The position numbers and the translations under genes are program-made. From positions 1 to 64,000 of the forward strand of contig JAKAQL010000007.1 in the NCBI GenBank assembly GCA_021822605.1: a stretch of DNA of 64,000 nt, given 5' to 3'. Origin of the DNA: Actinomycetes bacterium. Its GTDB lineage: Bacteria; Actinomycetota; Acidimicrobiia; Acidimicrobiales; Acidimicrobiaceae. The notes below the pieces were generated by a model. The model was given only the letters and a program-made list of their open reading frames with translations. It did not search any database and was not told where the DNA came from. Below, piece after piece: positions 40,259-50,533 of the stretch; the stretch's first letter is position 1, and every line of letters starts with the position of its first letter.

Positions 40259-40489
40259 TTACGGCAATTCATCTGATCGTCTACGACGCTCGGCCAAGTT
40301 TTGCAGGTTGTACCATGCAGTGACGGTCGCAAGGATCGAGAGGCCAACGTAGACGACGAGGAGCGCGATCAGCAGGTGTTCAAGATAGATCGACCAACCG
40401 TTATAGCCATCCAGGACGTTGCGCAGACTTGAGTACGTGGCGATGAAGCCGCCGACGAGTGTCAAGCGCACCCGCCATGGAATCTTCAC
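40259..40489 (-). CDS. Small membrane protein (76 aa), translationally coupled to flhF-like gene
   Basis: GTG start overlapping upstream stop (GTGA, 40486-40489): VKIPWRVRLTLVGGFIATYSSLRNVLDGYNGWSIYLEHLLIALLVVYVGLSILATVTAWYNLQNL... Confidence 0.6.
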   Translation of the reverse strand: MKIPWRVRLTLVGGFIATYSSLRNVLDGYNGWSIYLEHLLIALLVVYVGLSILATVTAWYNLQNLAERRRRSDELP

Positions 40490-41685
40490 CGACCAGCTCC
40501 TGTCGTCGATGACCGAAGCCGCGCAATCCCCAACTTGGCAGCGATCACGTCGTCTCCGTGATACCAGAGCGCATCGATCTTGCCACACTGACTGATCTCA
40601 CGCTCTAATCGAGCGACTGTTGCATCTCCCTCAACGGCAACAACTACCGCCATCATTGAATCAAGGAAGGAGCCCCGCAGCAAGCGGAGCTGGCCAGCGT
40701 CGACCAGGACTCCGGTAAGACCACCCGAATCAGCGCAATCCATCACCGATCTTGCAACCGCATTGGCCGAGCTCAACATCTGCGCTGGAACCTCACGACG
40801 ACGACGGGCGAGCACGAAACGGTGTTCTGGCATGATTCCCAACTCTTCACAGATCTCGGCAAAGTGACCGATAGGGTCGGTCGCCGAGGGGACGACAACA
40901 GCCACGAGTTGGGTGGTAGCCTCAAACAACGCTGTCTCGGCTACGAAACGGCGTCCTCGCAGATCGACCACTGGTGCCTCACCGGCTAGATCGACGACAA
41001 GCGCGTCGATCCGGTCAACAAGAAAGGCTCCTGGCCCAGAACTCGCATCCATGGCCCTCCGTGCTGCTTGAATGAGTTCCGACTCCGTCAAGGTGGGAGC
41101 TGTCTCCGACCCTGCGGCTTCGACTACCTCATCGGGATCCGTGATCAATTGACCCGCTATCAGCTTTGCGACACTCTCATCGTTCGTCGGCGACGGCACC
41201 GCATGCGGCGGGGATTCCGCCTCTGAATCGGTCATTATGGGGTCCGCCAATGTCGCCCAGTTCGGGGTAGCGATGTTTGTCAACTTCGTCACCTTCCCAT
41301 CCCTACGGAACACCTTGGGAGTCGCCATGGGTGCCGACACCGAGGGGTTTGCGACAGCTTCAGGAGTTGAAGATGAACGTCCATAGGTGCTCGCCAACTC
41401 ATCCTGTACACTCCGATAATCGGATTCATCCGCGTTGACCGGCGCTGACGATCGTGGTCCTGCACTGACAAGGACGTTACGAAGAGCGGCAGCGAATCCT
41501 GGCGCTGAGATCGGTGCCGTTGGGGGCTCAACGACGACGGTAAAGCTGATCCTTTTACCGACAAAGCCGGGCTTACTTACCCGCTCTGCGGCCACCAATC
41601 GGACCCCCTCCCCAAGAGCTGTTCTCGCCTTTGCGAGTGCCTCCTCAATCGTCTTCCCGTTAAACCGTAGCTGGTTCGACATCAC
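40486..41685 (-). CDS. FlhF-like protein (FlhF N-terminal domain; no recognisable SRP-GTPase P-loop)
   Basis: MMSNQLRFNGKTIEEALAKARTALGEGVRLVAAERVSKPGFVGKRISFTVVVE resembles FlhF N-terminus; located directly after flhA. Confidence 0.65.
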   Translation of the reverse strand: MMSNQLRFNGKTIEEALAKARTALGEGVRLVAAERVSKPGFVGKRISFTVVVEPPTAPISAPGFAAALRNVLVSAGPRSSAPVNADESDYRSVQDELASTYGRSSSTPEAVANPSVSAPMATPKVFRRDGKVTKLTNIATPNWATLADPIMTDSEAESPPHAVPSPTNDESVAKLIAGQLITDPDEVVEAAGSETAPTLTESELIQAARRAMDASSGPGAFLVDRIDALVVDLAGEAPVVDLRGRRFVAETALFEATTQLVAVVVPSATDPIGHFAEICEELGIMPEHRFVLARRRREVPAQMLSSANAVARSVMDCADSGGLTGVLVDAGQLRLLRGSFLDSMMAVVVAVEGDATVARLEREISQCGKIDALWYHGDDVIAAKLGIARLRSSTTGAGR

Positions 41686-43702
41686 CTATCACTCCTATCT
41701 GAATCAACGTAAGCGAAGGAGCAAGCTCCCTCACAGCCAACACTGGAATCGACGCATCACCGGTGCGCAGGGTCTGGAAGAGTGCCCGCCGAATAGCAGG
41801 CATGCACACGAGTACTGGTTCATGACCCTCAATCTCTGCTCGCAACTTGGCTGCCCGGATCTCCTCCCGAAGGTGGACGATCTCTTCCATGCCAATACCT
41901 AACATCCGACGGCCATCCACCGTCACCAGACTCTCAGCAAAGCGCATCTCCAGCTGTGATGAGAGGTAGACAACCGCCAATCTTCCATCCTGAGCAAAGG
42001 TCGATGAGATAGCTCCACCGAGCGCCTCCCTCGCCGCGTCGAGAAGTGCATCTGGCTCCTTGGAAGTGCGGTACCGATCGACGATCGCTTCGACGATCGC
42101 TGGTAGATTCCTCACCGGAACTCGTTCGTCGAGGAGTTCCCGCAGGACTCGCTGGATGTCGCCCATAGCCACTTGTGCGGTGTTGAGTTCATCGACCACC
42201 ACCGGGGCAACTCGCTTAAGCGCATCGAGCATCTCCTTGGTCTGCTGTCGAGTCAGCAACGCTCCTGCATGGTGCTGGACAACCTCCGAGAGATGGGTGA
42301 CGATCACCGAGGAGCGATCGACGACGGTAGCTCCGAGCACTTGAGCCTGGGTTTTGTAGTCTGGTGGAATCCAACGAGCGCGCAGACCAAACACTGGGTC
42401 GACAGTCTCCTCACCGGGCAACGCATCGAGATTGTCACCGATGGCGAGTACGCGATCGCGAGGAACCTTGCCTCGGCTGATCTCCATCTCTGCGATCTTG
42501 ATGACATACTCGGTGGGTCCGATATCCAAATTATCGTGAGTTCGTACCGGTGGTAGCACGAAGCCCAGTTCGCCAGCCAACTTGCGGCGCAGCCCCTTCA
42601 CCCGCTCGAGAAGGTCGCCACCCTTTGTGGGATCCACCACATCGAGGAGTTCAAAACCCAACTCGAGTTCGAGAATCTCCACGCCAACGACGTCTTGAGC
42701 GGTTTCGGGGGCCGCTACCTGGGTCAGCGCCTCAGCGGTCGTCTCCTCGGTCCGATCAGGAGTCTTCGAGACTCGCCATCCAATCACAAAGACGGCACCA
42801 CCAACGAGCAGAAACGGAAGCTTTGGTAGGCCCGGCAGTAGACCGAGTGTGCCAATAATGCCTCCAGCGATCTGAAGGGCCACCGACTGTTTGAGGAGCT
42901 GCTGCAGCAGATCGAGGCCGAAGTCTGAGTCATTCGATGTTCGAGTCACGACCAGACCGGTCGCGATCGAGAGGAGAAGAGCCGGGATCTGACTCACGAG
43001 ACCGTCACCGACAGAGAGCAAGGAGTACGTATCGATCGACTGCGTGATCGAGAGATGATGTTGGACCACCCCGACGATGAAGCCACCGATGAGGTTGATC
43101 ACGGTGATCACGGCAGCGGCGATAGCATCACCCTTGATGAACTTCGATGCACCGTCCATCGCACCGTAGAAATCGGCCTCTTTCGAGATGCGCGCCCGCC
43201 GTCGCCGAGCCTCAGCCTCATCGATATGACCCGCATTGAGGTCGGCATCGATTGCCATCTGTTTACCGGGCATCGCATCCAGCGTGAAGCGAGCACCAAC
43301 CTCGGCAACGCGTCCAGCGCCAGCGGTAATGACGACGAACTGAATGATGAACAGGATGGCGAAGACAACCAGACCGACGACCACAGAACCACCGACGACG
43401 AAGTGGCCAAAACTCTCGATCACGGAACCGGCATAGGCATGCAACAACACCAATCGAGTCGCCGAGACGTTCAGTGCCAACCGAAACATGGTTGCAATGA
43501 GGAGCACCGACGGGAAGGCTGCGAACTCCAAGGGATCGGTCACTCGCAAAGAGACCCCGAGGACAACCAAAGCAAAGGTGATATTGGCGGTGATCAGAAT
43601 ATCGAGCAGCTGTGAGGGGATTGGAACGACCAGCATCACCACAATCACGGCGATGCCGATAGGTACCGCTAACGCCAAACGACGCATACGGGCACTCTCC
43701 AT
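41660..43702 (-). CDS. flhA: Flagellar biosynthesis protein FlhA
   Basis: PGKQMAIDADLNAGHIDEAEARRRRARISKEADFYGAMDGASKFIKGDAIA; ORF open to 43759. Confidence 0.97.
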   Translation of the reverse strand: MESARMRRLALAVPIGIAVIVVMLVVPIPSQLLDILITANITFALVVLGVSLRVTDPLEFAAFPSVLLIATMFRLALNVSATRLVLLHAYAGSVIESFGHFVVGGSVVVGLVVFAILFIIQFVVITAGAGRVAEVGARFTLDAMPGKQMAIDADLNAGHIDEAEARRRRARISKEADFYGAMDGASKFIKGDAIAAAVITVINLIGGFIVGVVQHHLSITQSIDTYSLLSVGDGLVSQIPALLLSIATGLVVTRTSNDSDFGLDLLQQLLKQSVALQIAGGIIGTLGLLPGLPKLPFLLVGGAVFVIGWRVSKTPDRTEETTAEALTQVAAPETAQDVVGVEILELELGFELLDVVDPTKGGDLLERVKGLRRKLAGELGFVLPPVRTHDNLDIGPTEYVIKIAEMEISRGKVPRDRVLAIGDNLDALPGEETVDPVFGLRARWIPPDYKTQAQVLGATVVDRSSVIVTHLSEVVQHHAGALLTRQQTKEMLDALKRVAPVVVDELNTAQVAMGDIQRVLRELLDERVPVRNLPAIVEAIVDRYRTSKEPDALLDAAREALGGAISSTFAQDGRLAVVYLSSQLEMRFAESLVTVDGRRMLGIGMEEIVHLREEIRAAKLRAEIEGHEPVLVCMPAIRRALFQTLRTGDASIPVLAVRELAPSLTLIQIGVIGDVEPATV

Positions 43703-43823
43703 GGTCCTCCCTCTAGAACCTTGGTCATCCTTAAGAACAGGCTTCATCCGTGTATTCAACGCTTCGTCAGTGAAGCGCAGGACCTTTAATTAAAACTGAC
43801 AACGAGCGATGAATCGTGCACCT

Positions 43824-44954
43824 TTAGGTCGCGAGTTCCGTGAGGACTCGTTCGAGAATCTCCTCGGGGATCTCATCTAGGTTTGACTGATGGCTCGACT
43901 CGTAATACCTGGCGGTTGTCGAGAGCTGATAGACAAAGGCCAGGAGGCGAGCCACCACTAGAAACAGGGAGCCGGGGATAGACTCGCCGACCGACACCGC
44001 AATGTTGAGCGCGCGAGCCAAGGGCGGGTCGATGACGATTGGTACTCCTGCCGCCCGTGCACGCTCCCGAATAGTGGCAGCGATGTACTCTGAACCCTTG
44101 GCCAACACGACAGGTGCACGATGAGTCGCCGGCTCGTATTTGAGGGCAACGGCCACATGGGTGGGATTGGCTACTACCACATCTGCGAGGGCAACATTGG
44201 CAATCATTCGCCGTCGCGAAAGCTCGCGAGCGACCCGCCGACGCCTCCCTTTGGTCTGCATATCTCCTTCATACTGCTTGATCTCGTCCTTAACCTCCTG
44301 GCGAGTCATGAGCAACTGTTTTCGCATCTGCGTACGCGAACGGCCGTAGTCGACGAGTGCAATAGCAAGTCCTAACACACCGGTAAGACGCACCAATGCA
44401 AGACTCATCGAAGCGACTTGTGCTGCGACCGCAAGCGGTGCTATCGACGCTGACGTGAGGGTATCGATACCCCCGAGGAGCAAGAGTGCTGAGACAACCA
44501 CCACGATCAACAACTTCACGAGCGACTTCGCTGCCTCGATCGCTGGGGTGGTCGAGAAGATGCGTGACAGGTTCTGCTTGGGTGAAAAGTGCGTGAAGGT
44601 CGGTTTTATTTTCTTTGGTACGAAGCGTATGCCAACCTGTGCGACGTTGATCAGTGCAACAAAGGCAGCGACCGGTGTAGCAACAATAAGGGCGAGCTCC
44701 CCCACAGTCTCGAGTCCGGACTCGAGACGACGGAGTGCCGTCGCCGTCGTCACGTTCGTGCCACCATCGAAGGCGAGATAACCAAACGCAACGATCTTTG
44801 ACTCCACGAGATGAAACATCAACGGTGCGGCCAGTGAAAACGCGAGGATTACCAACCAGGTCGCCAGCTCTGCGGAGCGTGCGACCGTCCCCTCCTTCTT
44901 GGCCTTTTGTAACTTGTGTGCCGTGGGCTCTTCAGTGCCCTCATTCTTTGGCAC
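43824..44954 (-). CDS. flhB: Flagellar biosynthesis protein FlhB
   Basis: 376 aa; ADVVVANPTHVAVALKYEPATHRAPVVLAKGSEYIA (NPTH autocleavage site). Confidence 0.96.
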   Translation of the reverse strand: MPKNEGTEEPTAHKLQKAKKEGTVARSAELATWLVILAFSLAAPLMFHLVESKIVAFGYLAFDGGTNVTTATALRRLESGLETVGELALIVATPVAAFVALINVAQVGIRFVPKKIKPTFTHFSPKQNLSRIFSTTPAIEAAKSLVKLLIVVVVSALLLLGGIDTLTSASIAPLAVAAQVASMSLALVRLTGVLGLAIALVDYGRSRTQMRKQLLMTRQEVKDEIKQYEGDMQTKGRRRRVARELSRRRMIANVALADVVVANPTHVAVALKYEPATHRAPVVLAKGSEYIAATIRERARAAGVPIVIDPPLARALNIAVSVGESIPGSLFLVVARLLAFVYQLSTTARYYESSHQSNLDEIPEEILERVLTELAT

Positions 44955-45713
44955 CTATCCTCCCAACAGGTCGTGTTCAGCAGCTAAAAGGTCCCGGATC
45001 GAGGTATCAAAGAGATGAGGCAACAGGGGCACCGCCACCACCATCAGTATGAATGACAGGAGGATCTGCAGTGGAAAAATAAAGGTCAATGCGTAAAGTT
45101 GAGGCGCGACCTTGGTGAGGATACCGACGACGATCTGAGAGAAGAACATCACCGCGAGAATCGGAGAGGCCACCTCAAGCGAGGAGACAAAGAGGATGGT
45201 CACCGACTTCACCAAGATGCCGAGCGTGAAGGACAGATGAAAGAGGTTCGGCGTCCCAAAGCTCGCGAAATACCCGTGGATCACCACCACATCGGCACCC
45301 GAGACAAAGAAGAGGACGATCCACATCAGGTTGTAGAACTCACCGGTCACTGGCGTCTCGTTCAGTGACAGTGGGTCGAGGGCCGGTGGCGTCGAGAAGC
45401 CACCAAAGAGACCGACCAACCCACCCGCTGACTCCCCGAGGGAGACAAACAGCATGGCGAAGAAGCCAAGCGCTGCCCCGATCAGGAGTTGTTCAGCAGT
45501 CGTGCCGATCAAGCCACCAGTCGTCGTCGGTAGCGCCATCCCATGAACGAGAGGTGACTCAGTCCCAAGACCGAAGGCGACGGCGATCGCCACTCTGGCC
45601 GTGATCGGAACCACCGGCATCGCGAACGGGAAGGCAACCAGAATAAAACCCATCGACCGAGAGAAGGCAAGGAGATAGCCGATCAACCAGTGTGCATCGA
45701 AGGCTACCTGCAT
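44955..45713 (-). CDS. fliR: Flagellar biosynthetic protein FliR
   Basis: 252 aa multi-TM; adjacent to flhB and fliQ. Confidence 0.92.
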   Translation of the reverse strand: MQVAFDAHWLIGYLLAFSRSMGFILVAFPFAMPVVPITARVAIAVAFGLGTESPLVHGMALPTTTGGLIGTTAEQLLIGAALGFFAMLFVSLGESAGGLVGLFGGFSTPPALDPLSLNETPVTGEFYNLMWIVLFFVSGADVVVIHGYFASFGTPNLFHLSFTLGILVKSVTILFVSSLEVASPILAVMFFSQIVVGILTKVAPQLYALTFIFPLQILLSFILMVVAVPLLPHLFDTSIRDLLAAEHDLLGG

Positions 45714-45743
45714 ACAAACCCGTTTCTTTGGCGCTTGGCCATC

Positions 45744-46019
45744 TCAAAGAGAACTCACCAACGAAGGGATGTCACGGTACATCTGGATCGTAAACCCATC
45801 GAGCTGAGAGAGCATCCAATGGCCGGCCAGGAAGATGATGAGTGCGATCACGACGAGCTTTGGGAGGAAACTCAAGGTCGCCTCTTGGATCTGGGTGAGC
45901 GTCTGGATGAAGGCGACGACGAGGCCGATCGCCAGGGCTCCCGCGAGCACCGGTCCGGCGAGCTTGGCCGCGAGGTAGAGCGTTTGACCCGCAATCTGGA
46001 GAACTGGTCCGTCGTTCAT
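45744..46019 (-). CDS. fliQ: Flagellar biosynthetic protein FliQ
   Basis: 91 aa; LAGPVLAGALAIGLVVAFIQTLTQIQEATLSFLPKL. Confidence 0.95.
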   Translation of the reverse strand: MNDGPVLQIAGQTLYLAAKLAGPVLAGALAIGLVVAFIQTLTQIQEATLSFLPKLVVIALIIFLAGHWMLSQLDGFTIQMYRDIPSLVSSL

Positions 46020-46037
46020 CGCCTACTCATTTCTTAC

Positions 46038-46754
46038 TCATTTCATGCTCACTAATAGCGCATGCACGACAAGCGTCCAGCCATCGACCATGACAAAGAG
46101 CAACAGCTTGAACGGAAGGGATACCAGTGTTGGTGGCAGCATCATCATGCCCAAGCTCATCAGGATCGATGACACCACCAAGTCGATCACGAGGAAGGGC
46201 AGGAAGATCACAAACCCGATGATGAAGGCGGAGTGCAGCTCCGAGAGGAGAAACGCTGGGATCACCGCATCCATCGAGACCTTCGCAGGCGCCACGGTAC
46301 CCTGATGGTTCACCTTGGCAAAGAGCTCAAGCTCCTGAGTCCGCGTGTTGGAGAGCATCCACTCCTTGATCGGGGTCTGTGCCCGATCATAGGCTTGCAC
46401 CGCATTGATCTGCCCATGTAGATACGGTTGGACCGCGATGTGATCGACCGTTTTGATGGTCGGCGCCATAATGAAGATCGCGAGAAAGAGGGCGAGCCCC
46501 GCCAACACCTGGTTCGGAGGAGTCGCGGTGAGTCCGAGGGCGTTGCGCGTGATCGAGAGCACCACGACGATCTGAACAAACCCCGTCAGGAGAATGAGCA
46601 GCGATGGTGCAACGGACAACAGGGTGAGCACCAAGATGATGATCAGCGATTCGCTCGGCCCCGAGGAGCCGTGGAGGCTGATATTGAGGCTTGGAAGATT
46701 GGTTCCTGGACCAACGGCGCCTAGCAGCACCGTTCCTAGCGAAGTGGAGCCCAT
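46038..46754 (-). CDS. fliP: Flagellar biosynthetic protein FliP
   Basis: 238 aa; LTLLSVAPSLLILLTGFVQIVVVLSITRNALGLTATPPNQVLAGLALFL. Confidence 0.96.
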   Translation of the reverse strand: MGSTSLGTVLLGAVGPGTNLPSLNISLHGSSGPSESLIIILVLTLLSVAPSLLILLTGFVQIVVVLSITRNALGLTATPPNQVLAGLALFLAIFIMAPTIKTVDHIAVQPYLHGQINAVQAYDRAQTPIKEWMLSNTRTQELELFAKVNHQGTVAPAKVSMDAVIPAFLLSELHSAFIIGFVIFLPFLVIDLVVSSILMSLGMMMLPPTLVSLPFKLLLFVMVDGWTLVVHALLVSMK

Positions 46755-46757
46755 TGA

Positions 46758-47177
46758 CTAACTCGGTTGTCCGCCGAGTAGTCGACGAATGCCAGCTACC
46801 ACGCTCTCCTTCTGCCGTCCATGCCAGATATCGCCATTCGTCCTACCCCAAGTCGCCAGCAGTTCTCGTTCAGGATCCTCAATCATTGAAAGATCCATGA
46901 CCTCGACTGGCTCCTCAGGGGCGAGCTCCGCACTGAGCTCCCCGAGAAGTTGAAGCTGCGTGCCGGAGACCCCGATAAGCAGGCGCTTCTCCCCTGCATC
47001 GAGTACAAAGATGTTCGCCTTCTGGCCAAGGGCGACCCGCTGGGTCACCTTGAGTGGTCCGTGCCCTCGCTCGGTACCCATCATCCCGATACGTCGGCGT
47101 TTGGCAACCTTGCCCATACCGACGATGAGTGCAATGACGGCCCCAAGCGCCAGCAACGCGGTGACGATCGACCCCAT
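46758..47177 (-). CDS. fliO: FliO-like flagellar biosynthesis protein
   Basis: 139 aa; single TM plus LKVTQRVALGQKANIFVLDAGEKRLLIGVSGTQLQLL. Confidence 0.8.
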   Translation of the reverse strand: MGSIVTALLALGAVIALIVGMGKVAKRRRIGMMGTERGHGPLKVTQRVALGQKANIFVLDAGEKRLLIGVSGTQLQLLGELSAELAPEEPVEVMDLSMIEDPERELLATWGRTNGDIWHGRQKESVVAGIRRLLGGQPS

Positions 47178-47485
47178 CAGCGCCCAGCCCTCAAGTTGTC
47201 GACCTCCTCAGAGTTGACGACCTCGACGATGCGCACGCCAAACTCATCATCAACGACGACCACCTCACCGTGGGCGACCAGGGTTCCATTCACCAAAACA
47301 TCAACTGGCGCGTTTGCAGCGCGATCGAGTTCGATGACATCCCCGCTGGTAAGGTTCAGGAGTGCCTTGACTGACATCTTTGCCCTACCGAGCTCTACGG
47401 TGAGCTCCATCTCGACGTTACGAAGCACCGCGAGATTATCGACCGCCGCCGGCCGTACGGCCTCGACTATCTCCTCGTTTTCCAT
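47177..47485 (-). CDS. fliN: Flagellar motor switch protein FliN
   Basis: 102 aa; VELTVELGRAKMSVKALLNLTSGDVIELDRAANAPVDVLVNGTLVAHGEVVVVDDEFGVRI. Confidence 0.94.
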   Translation of the reverse strand: MENEEIVEAVRPAAVDNLAVLRNVEMELTVELGRAKMSVKALLNLTSGDVIELDRAANAPVDVLVNGTLVAHGEVVVVDDEFGVRIVEVVNSEEVDNLRAGR

Positions 47486-47487
47486 CC

Positions 47488-48393
47488 TTACTCCTCCTCA
47501 CCCACAATGATTGCCGCGACACGAGAACCTGCCTGTCCCAGTACCGCCTTGTACAACTCAACCCGATCCACCACCACCGACATCGGACGACTCTTGCGGT
47601 GCCCAAGGCCCACCACATCTCCTGGTTGAAGAGAGAGAAAGGCCTGCGACGAGATCGTCGTCGAGGCCAAACGAACTCGGGCGACAACTGGTACCTCCTG
47701 GAGTCGACGTTCGAAGGCCGCCTGGAAGTCAGTCCCGCCCTCCTGCATGACGACCGCCCGAGATGAGATCGTCTCGACAACGGGGCGCAGCATCGAATAG
47801 GGCAGGATCATCGAGAGCTCGCTCACCGGGTCATCACCAAGCGAGAAACGGAACTTCGCCCACACGCACATCTCGCCAAGGGGTATACCCTGGATGAACT
47901 CCAAGGACGGCTCGGTGTGAATCCGATCTGGTACGACGGGAGTCTGGGTCGAGATCGCCGCTGCAACCTGGGTCACCATATCCTCAAAGAGTTTGGAGGC
48001 GAGGCTCTGTTCGAGGTCGGTCAGTTCACGCGGTTCAATCGGCGGTGAGTCCCCTTCACCTCCAAGGCGAAGGTCGATCAGTCGGAGGGTAACCGCGGCC
48101 GGCAAAAAGATCGTCGCTCGCGAGGCGAGCGGATGGAGCGCAAAGTTAATCACGAGCCCAGAGCCGGTGAGCTCCGAGAGCACGCTCTCCCACGACAGCT
48201 GGTCGATCGCGTCGAGTTCGATCTTGACATTCCGGCGAAGGGCCGCGCCCAGCAGGATTGCGCTCGGCCGCGATGCACTCTCTAGCAACAACTCCACACC
48301 ACGCAGATGGGAGCGTTCAAAACTTCTTGGTAGACGAAAGTCGACTGGTCGTATCGATCGTCGTTTCTGATCCTCTGTGGTCTCCCCGGTCAT
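47488..48393 (-). CDS. fliM: Flagellar motor switch protein FliM
   Basis: 301 aa; FliM/SPOA fold, DVVGLGHRKSRPMSVVVDRVELYKAVLGQAGSRVAAIIV; between fliN and fliL. Confidence 0.92.
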   Translation of the reverse strand: MTGETTEDQKRRSIRPVDFRLPRSFERSHLRGVELLLESASRPSAILLGAALRRNVKIELDAIDQLSWESVLSELTGSGLVINFALHPLASRATIFLPAAVTLRLIDLRLGGEGDSPPIEPRELTDLEQSLASKLFEDMVTQVAAAISTQTPVVPDRIHTEPSLEFIQGIPLGEMCVWAKFRFSLGDDPVSELSMILPYSMLRPVVETISSRAVVMQEGGTDFQAAFERRLQEVPVVARVRLASTTISSQAFLSLQPGDVVGLGHRKSRPMSVVVDRVELYKAVLGQAGSRVAAIIVGEEE

Positions 48394-48438
48394 GGATTCT
48401 TCATCGACCGTAGAACGGCCGACTAAAGAAGTTCCTTC

Positions 48439-48924
48439 CTACTGCACGATGAAACTCGCAAAAAGAATGGACTGCACCGTATCCCAGGGCTTTGGTCCAG
48501 TGTGTAACACCGCGTTGAACGCATTGGTCAATGCCACGGCCGCCTGCGTTCGGCCTGAGGTCGGGAGTAACTCGCTGTAGCCCATACCACCAAAGCTCAA
48601 GATCGCAGCGTTGTTGAGCTGAGGGAGATCTTTGACAACCTCGGTCTTCGTATCCCCCGGGGCGAGTTCAAGGAGCATCTGAGCCTGAACGATGTGGCCA
48701 TCATCGAGGTTCGTCGTGATGACCGGCATCGTGTACGAGACGCTCGGTAGCGTTACCACCGTCTTGGCTCCCTTCGCAGTCTTAGCTGGCTTTTTCAGCA
48801 CCAGAAAGTACCCCGCCACAGCCAAAACCACTACCAACAAGAGAACGAGTATCAGCTTCTTCTTGCCCTTCTTCTTCGGCTGTTCCTCTGGGGTCGCCTC
48901 GGCCGGTGCCATCTTGGTCGCCAT
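48439..48924 (-). CDS. fliL: Flagellar basal body-associated protein FliL
   Basis: 161 aa; N-terminal TM, position between motB and fliM. Confidence 0.85.
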   Translation of the reverse strand: MATKMAPAEATPEEQPKKKGKKKLILVLLLVVVLAVAGYFLVLKKPAKTAKGAKTVVTLPSVSYTMPVITTNLDDGHIVQAQMLLELAPGDTKTEVVKDLPQLNNAAILSFGGMGYSELLPTSGRTQAAVALTNAFNAVLHTGPKPWDTVQSILFASFIVQ

Positions 48925-48936
48925 TGTTGTGCCTCC

Positions 48937-49722
48937 TTACAGTCGGTTATTGGCTTGCGAATTAAGAATCACGACATCGACTCTACGGTTCAACGCCATG
49001 TTCGTCGGGCTTGAATTAGGTACGATTGGGTGGGTCGCGCCGAACCCAGTCGCCGAGAGCCGGTCTGCGCTGACCCCGTCGGAACGCATCAGCTGCTCTA
49101 AGACCGTCACCGCCCGTACCGCAGAGAGTTCAAAGTTCGACGAGAACGGTCCGCCATAGATCGGCGCCGAATCGGTGTAGCCCTCTACGTCGATGTCGTT
49201 TGGAAGTGGCTCGACCACCTTGCCGATAATGTTGACCACCTCAGTGCCGATTGACCCAAGGGTCGCGGAGTCGGTGTTGAAGAAGACCTTGTCCGAGAGG
49301 AGCCGGACAACCACCCCTCGCTTCTCGACCGCTACCTGGACATCGTTGGCAAGGTTCGCCTGCGCCAGCGCCGCATTGATCTGAGCTGCAAGCTGGCTGC
49401 TCTGCTGGGAGACACTCGCAGGAGTTCCTGCCCCAGTCTGGGGAATCGAGATCTGTGGAGGACCCGGGGTGATTCCTGGATGAGTGATGAGTGAGCGATG
49501 CTCCAAGAGGCCGGTTCCTCCCTTCAGGGCCGATTGGAGCTGGAGCTGTGAGAAGGTCTGCAACAATCCGGTTTTGAACTCATCGAACTTCTTCTGTGAG
49601 ATGCTGCTCATCGCGAACAACACGACAAAGAGCGCGAGCAGGAGCGTGATCATATCCGCGTACGTGAGCAACCAGCGTTCGGAGTTCTCCGCCTCCGCCT
49701 CGCCCTCGGCACGTTTTCCCAT
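48937..49722 (-). CDS. motB: Flagellar motor protein MotB (OmpA-like)
   Basis: 261 aa; RWLLTYADMITLLLALFVVLFAMS, OmpA-like PLPNDIDVEGYTDSAPI...LSAVRAVTVLEQL. Confidence 0.95.
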   Translation of the reverse strand: MGKRAEGEAEAENSERWLLTYADMITLLLALFVVLFAMSSISQKKFDEFKTGLLQTFSQLQLQSALKGGTGLLEHRSLITHPGITPGPPQISIPQTGAGTPASVSQQSSQLAAQINAALAQANLANDVQVAVEKRGVVVRLLSDKVFFNTDSATLGSIGTEVVNIIGKVVEPLPNDIDVEGYTDSAPIYGGPFSSNFELSAVRAVTVLEQLMRSDGVSADRLSATGFGATHPIVPNSSPTNMALNRRVDVVILNSQANNRL

Positions 49723-49724
49723 GC

Positions 49725-50531
49725 CTAGGCCGCCTTGCCCTTACCCTGGCTCTTACCCTGCTTTGGGTTCTCCCCAGTTGCTCGATCCGCCGGTGCCAGA
49801 TAGGTCATGAGTTGTTGTTCAAGGAGGCGTGGCGAAGAACCACTCTGGATGGCCAAAGCGCCGTCGACGATGAGCAGTTTTGCCATGTGTTCTTGTTCGG
49901 CCAAATGGGCGAGTTTGTTCGAGATCGGCAGCCAGATCACATTCGCCGTCATCACCCCCCACAGGGTAGCGGTGAAGGCCGCTGAGATCGCTGGACCCAG
50001 CGTGTTTGGCGATGAGAGGTTAGCCAACACGTGGATCAGACCCATCACGGTACCGAGGATGCCGAGCGTTGGGGCAAAGCCCGCCATGTCTTTAAAGAAC
50101 TTGGCACCGGCCTTATGTCGAGATCGCATCGCCTCGATGTCAGCCTCGAGGATCTCTCGGATCTTCTCCCCATCGACCCCGTCGATGATGAGCTGGATAC
50201 CACTCTTCAAAAACGGATCGGTAAGATCCTTCGACGCTGTCTCCAACGCGAGCACACCCTCACGTCGCGCCATCTCTGCGAACTTGACGAGCATCTCCAC
50301 CGTCTCCTCCGCAGTCACCGCTTTCGCTAAGATCGCCGACTTCAGCGCCCCGACGATACGCCCAATCTCCTTGAGACGGACACCGGCCAAAGAGACACCG
50401 ATGGTGCCACCGATGACCAACAGCATCGCCGAGGGTGCGATCAGTGCCGCGGGGTTTCCACCATCGAGGATCATCGCCACCATCACTGCGATCAATGCAA
50501 AGACAATACCTACCGGGGTTGCAACATCCAT
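49725..50531 (-). CDS. motA: Flagellar motor protein MotA
   Basis: 268 aa; FKDMAGFAPTLGILGTVMGLIHVLANL, AFTATLWGVMTANVIWLPISNKL. Confidence 0.95.
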   Translation of the reverse strand: MDVATPVGIVFALIAVMVAMILDGGNPAALIAPSAMLLVIGGTIGVSLAGVRLKEIGRIVGALKSAILAKAVTAEETVEMLVKFAEMARREGVLALETASKDLTDPFLKSGIQLIIDGVDGEKIREILEADIEAMRSRHKAGAKFFKDMAGFAPTLGILGTVMGLIHVLANLSSPNTLGPAISAAFTATLWGVMTANVIWLPISNKLAHLAEQEHMAKLLIVDGALAIQSGSSPRLLEQQLMTYLAPADRATGENPKQGKSQGKGKAA

Positions 50532-50533
50532 GT

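Noticed and set aside
43055-43615. 186-aa plus ORF rich in D/H/E/Q
   Set aside because: Antisense to flhA transmembrane segments; skewed composition is the expected complement of hydrophobic codons.
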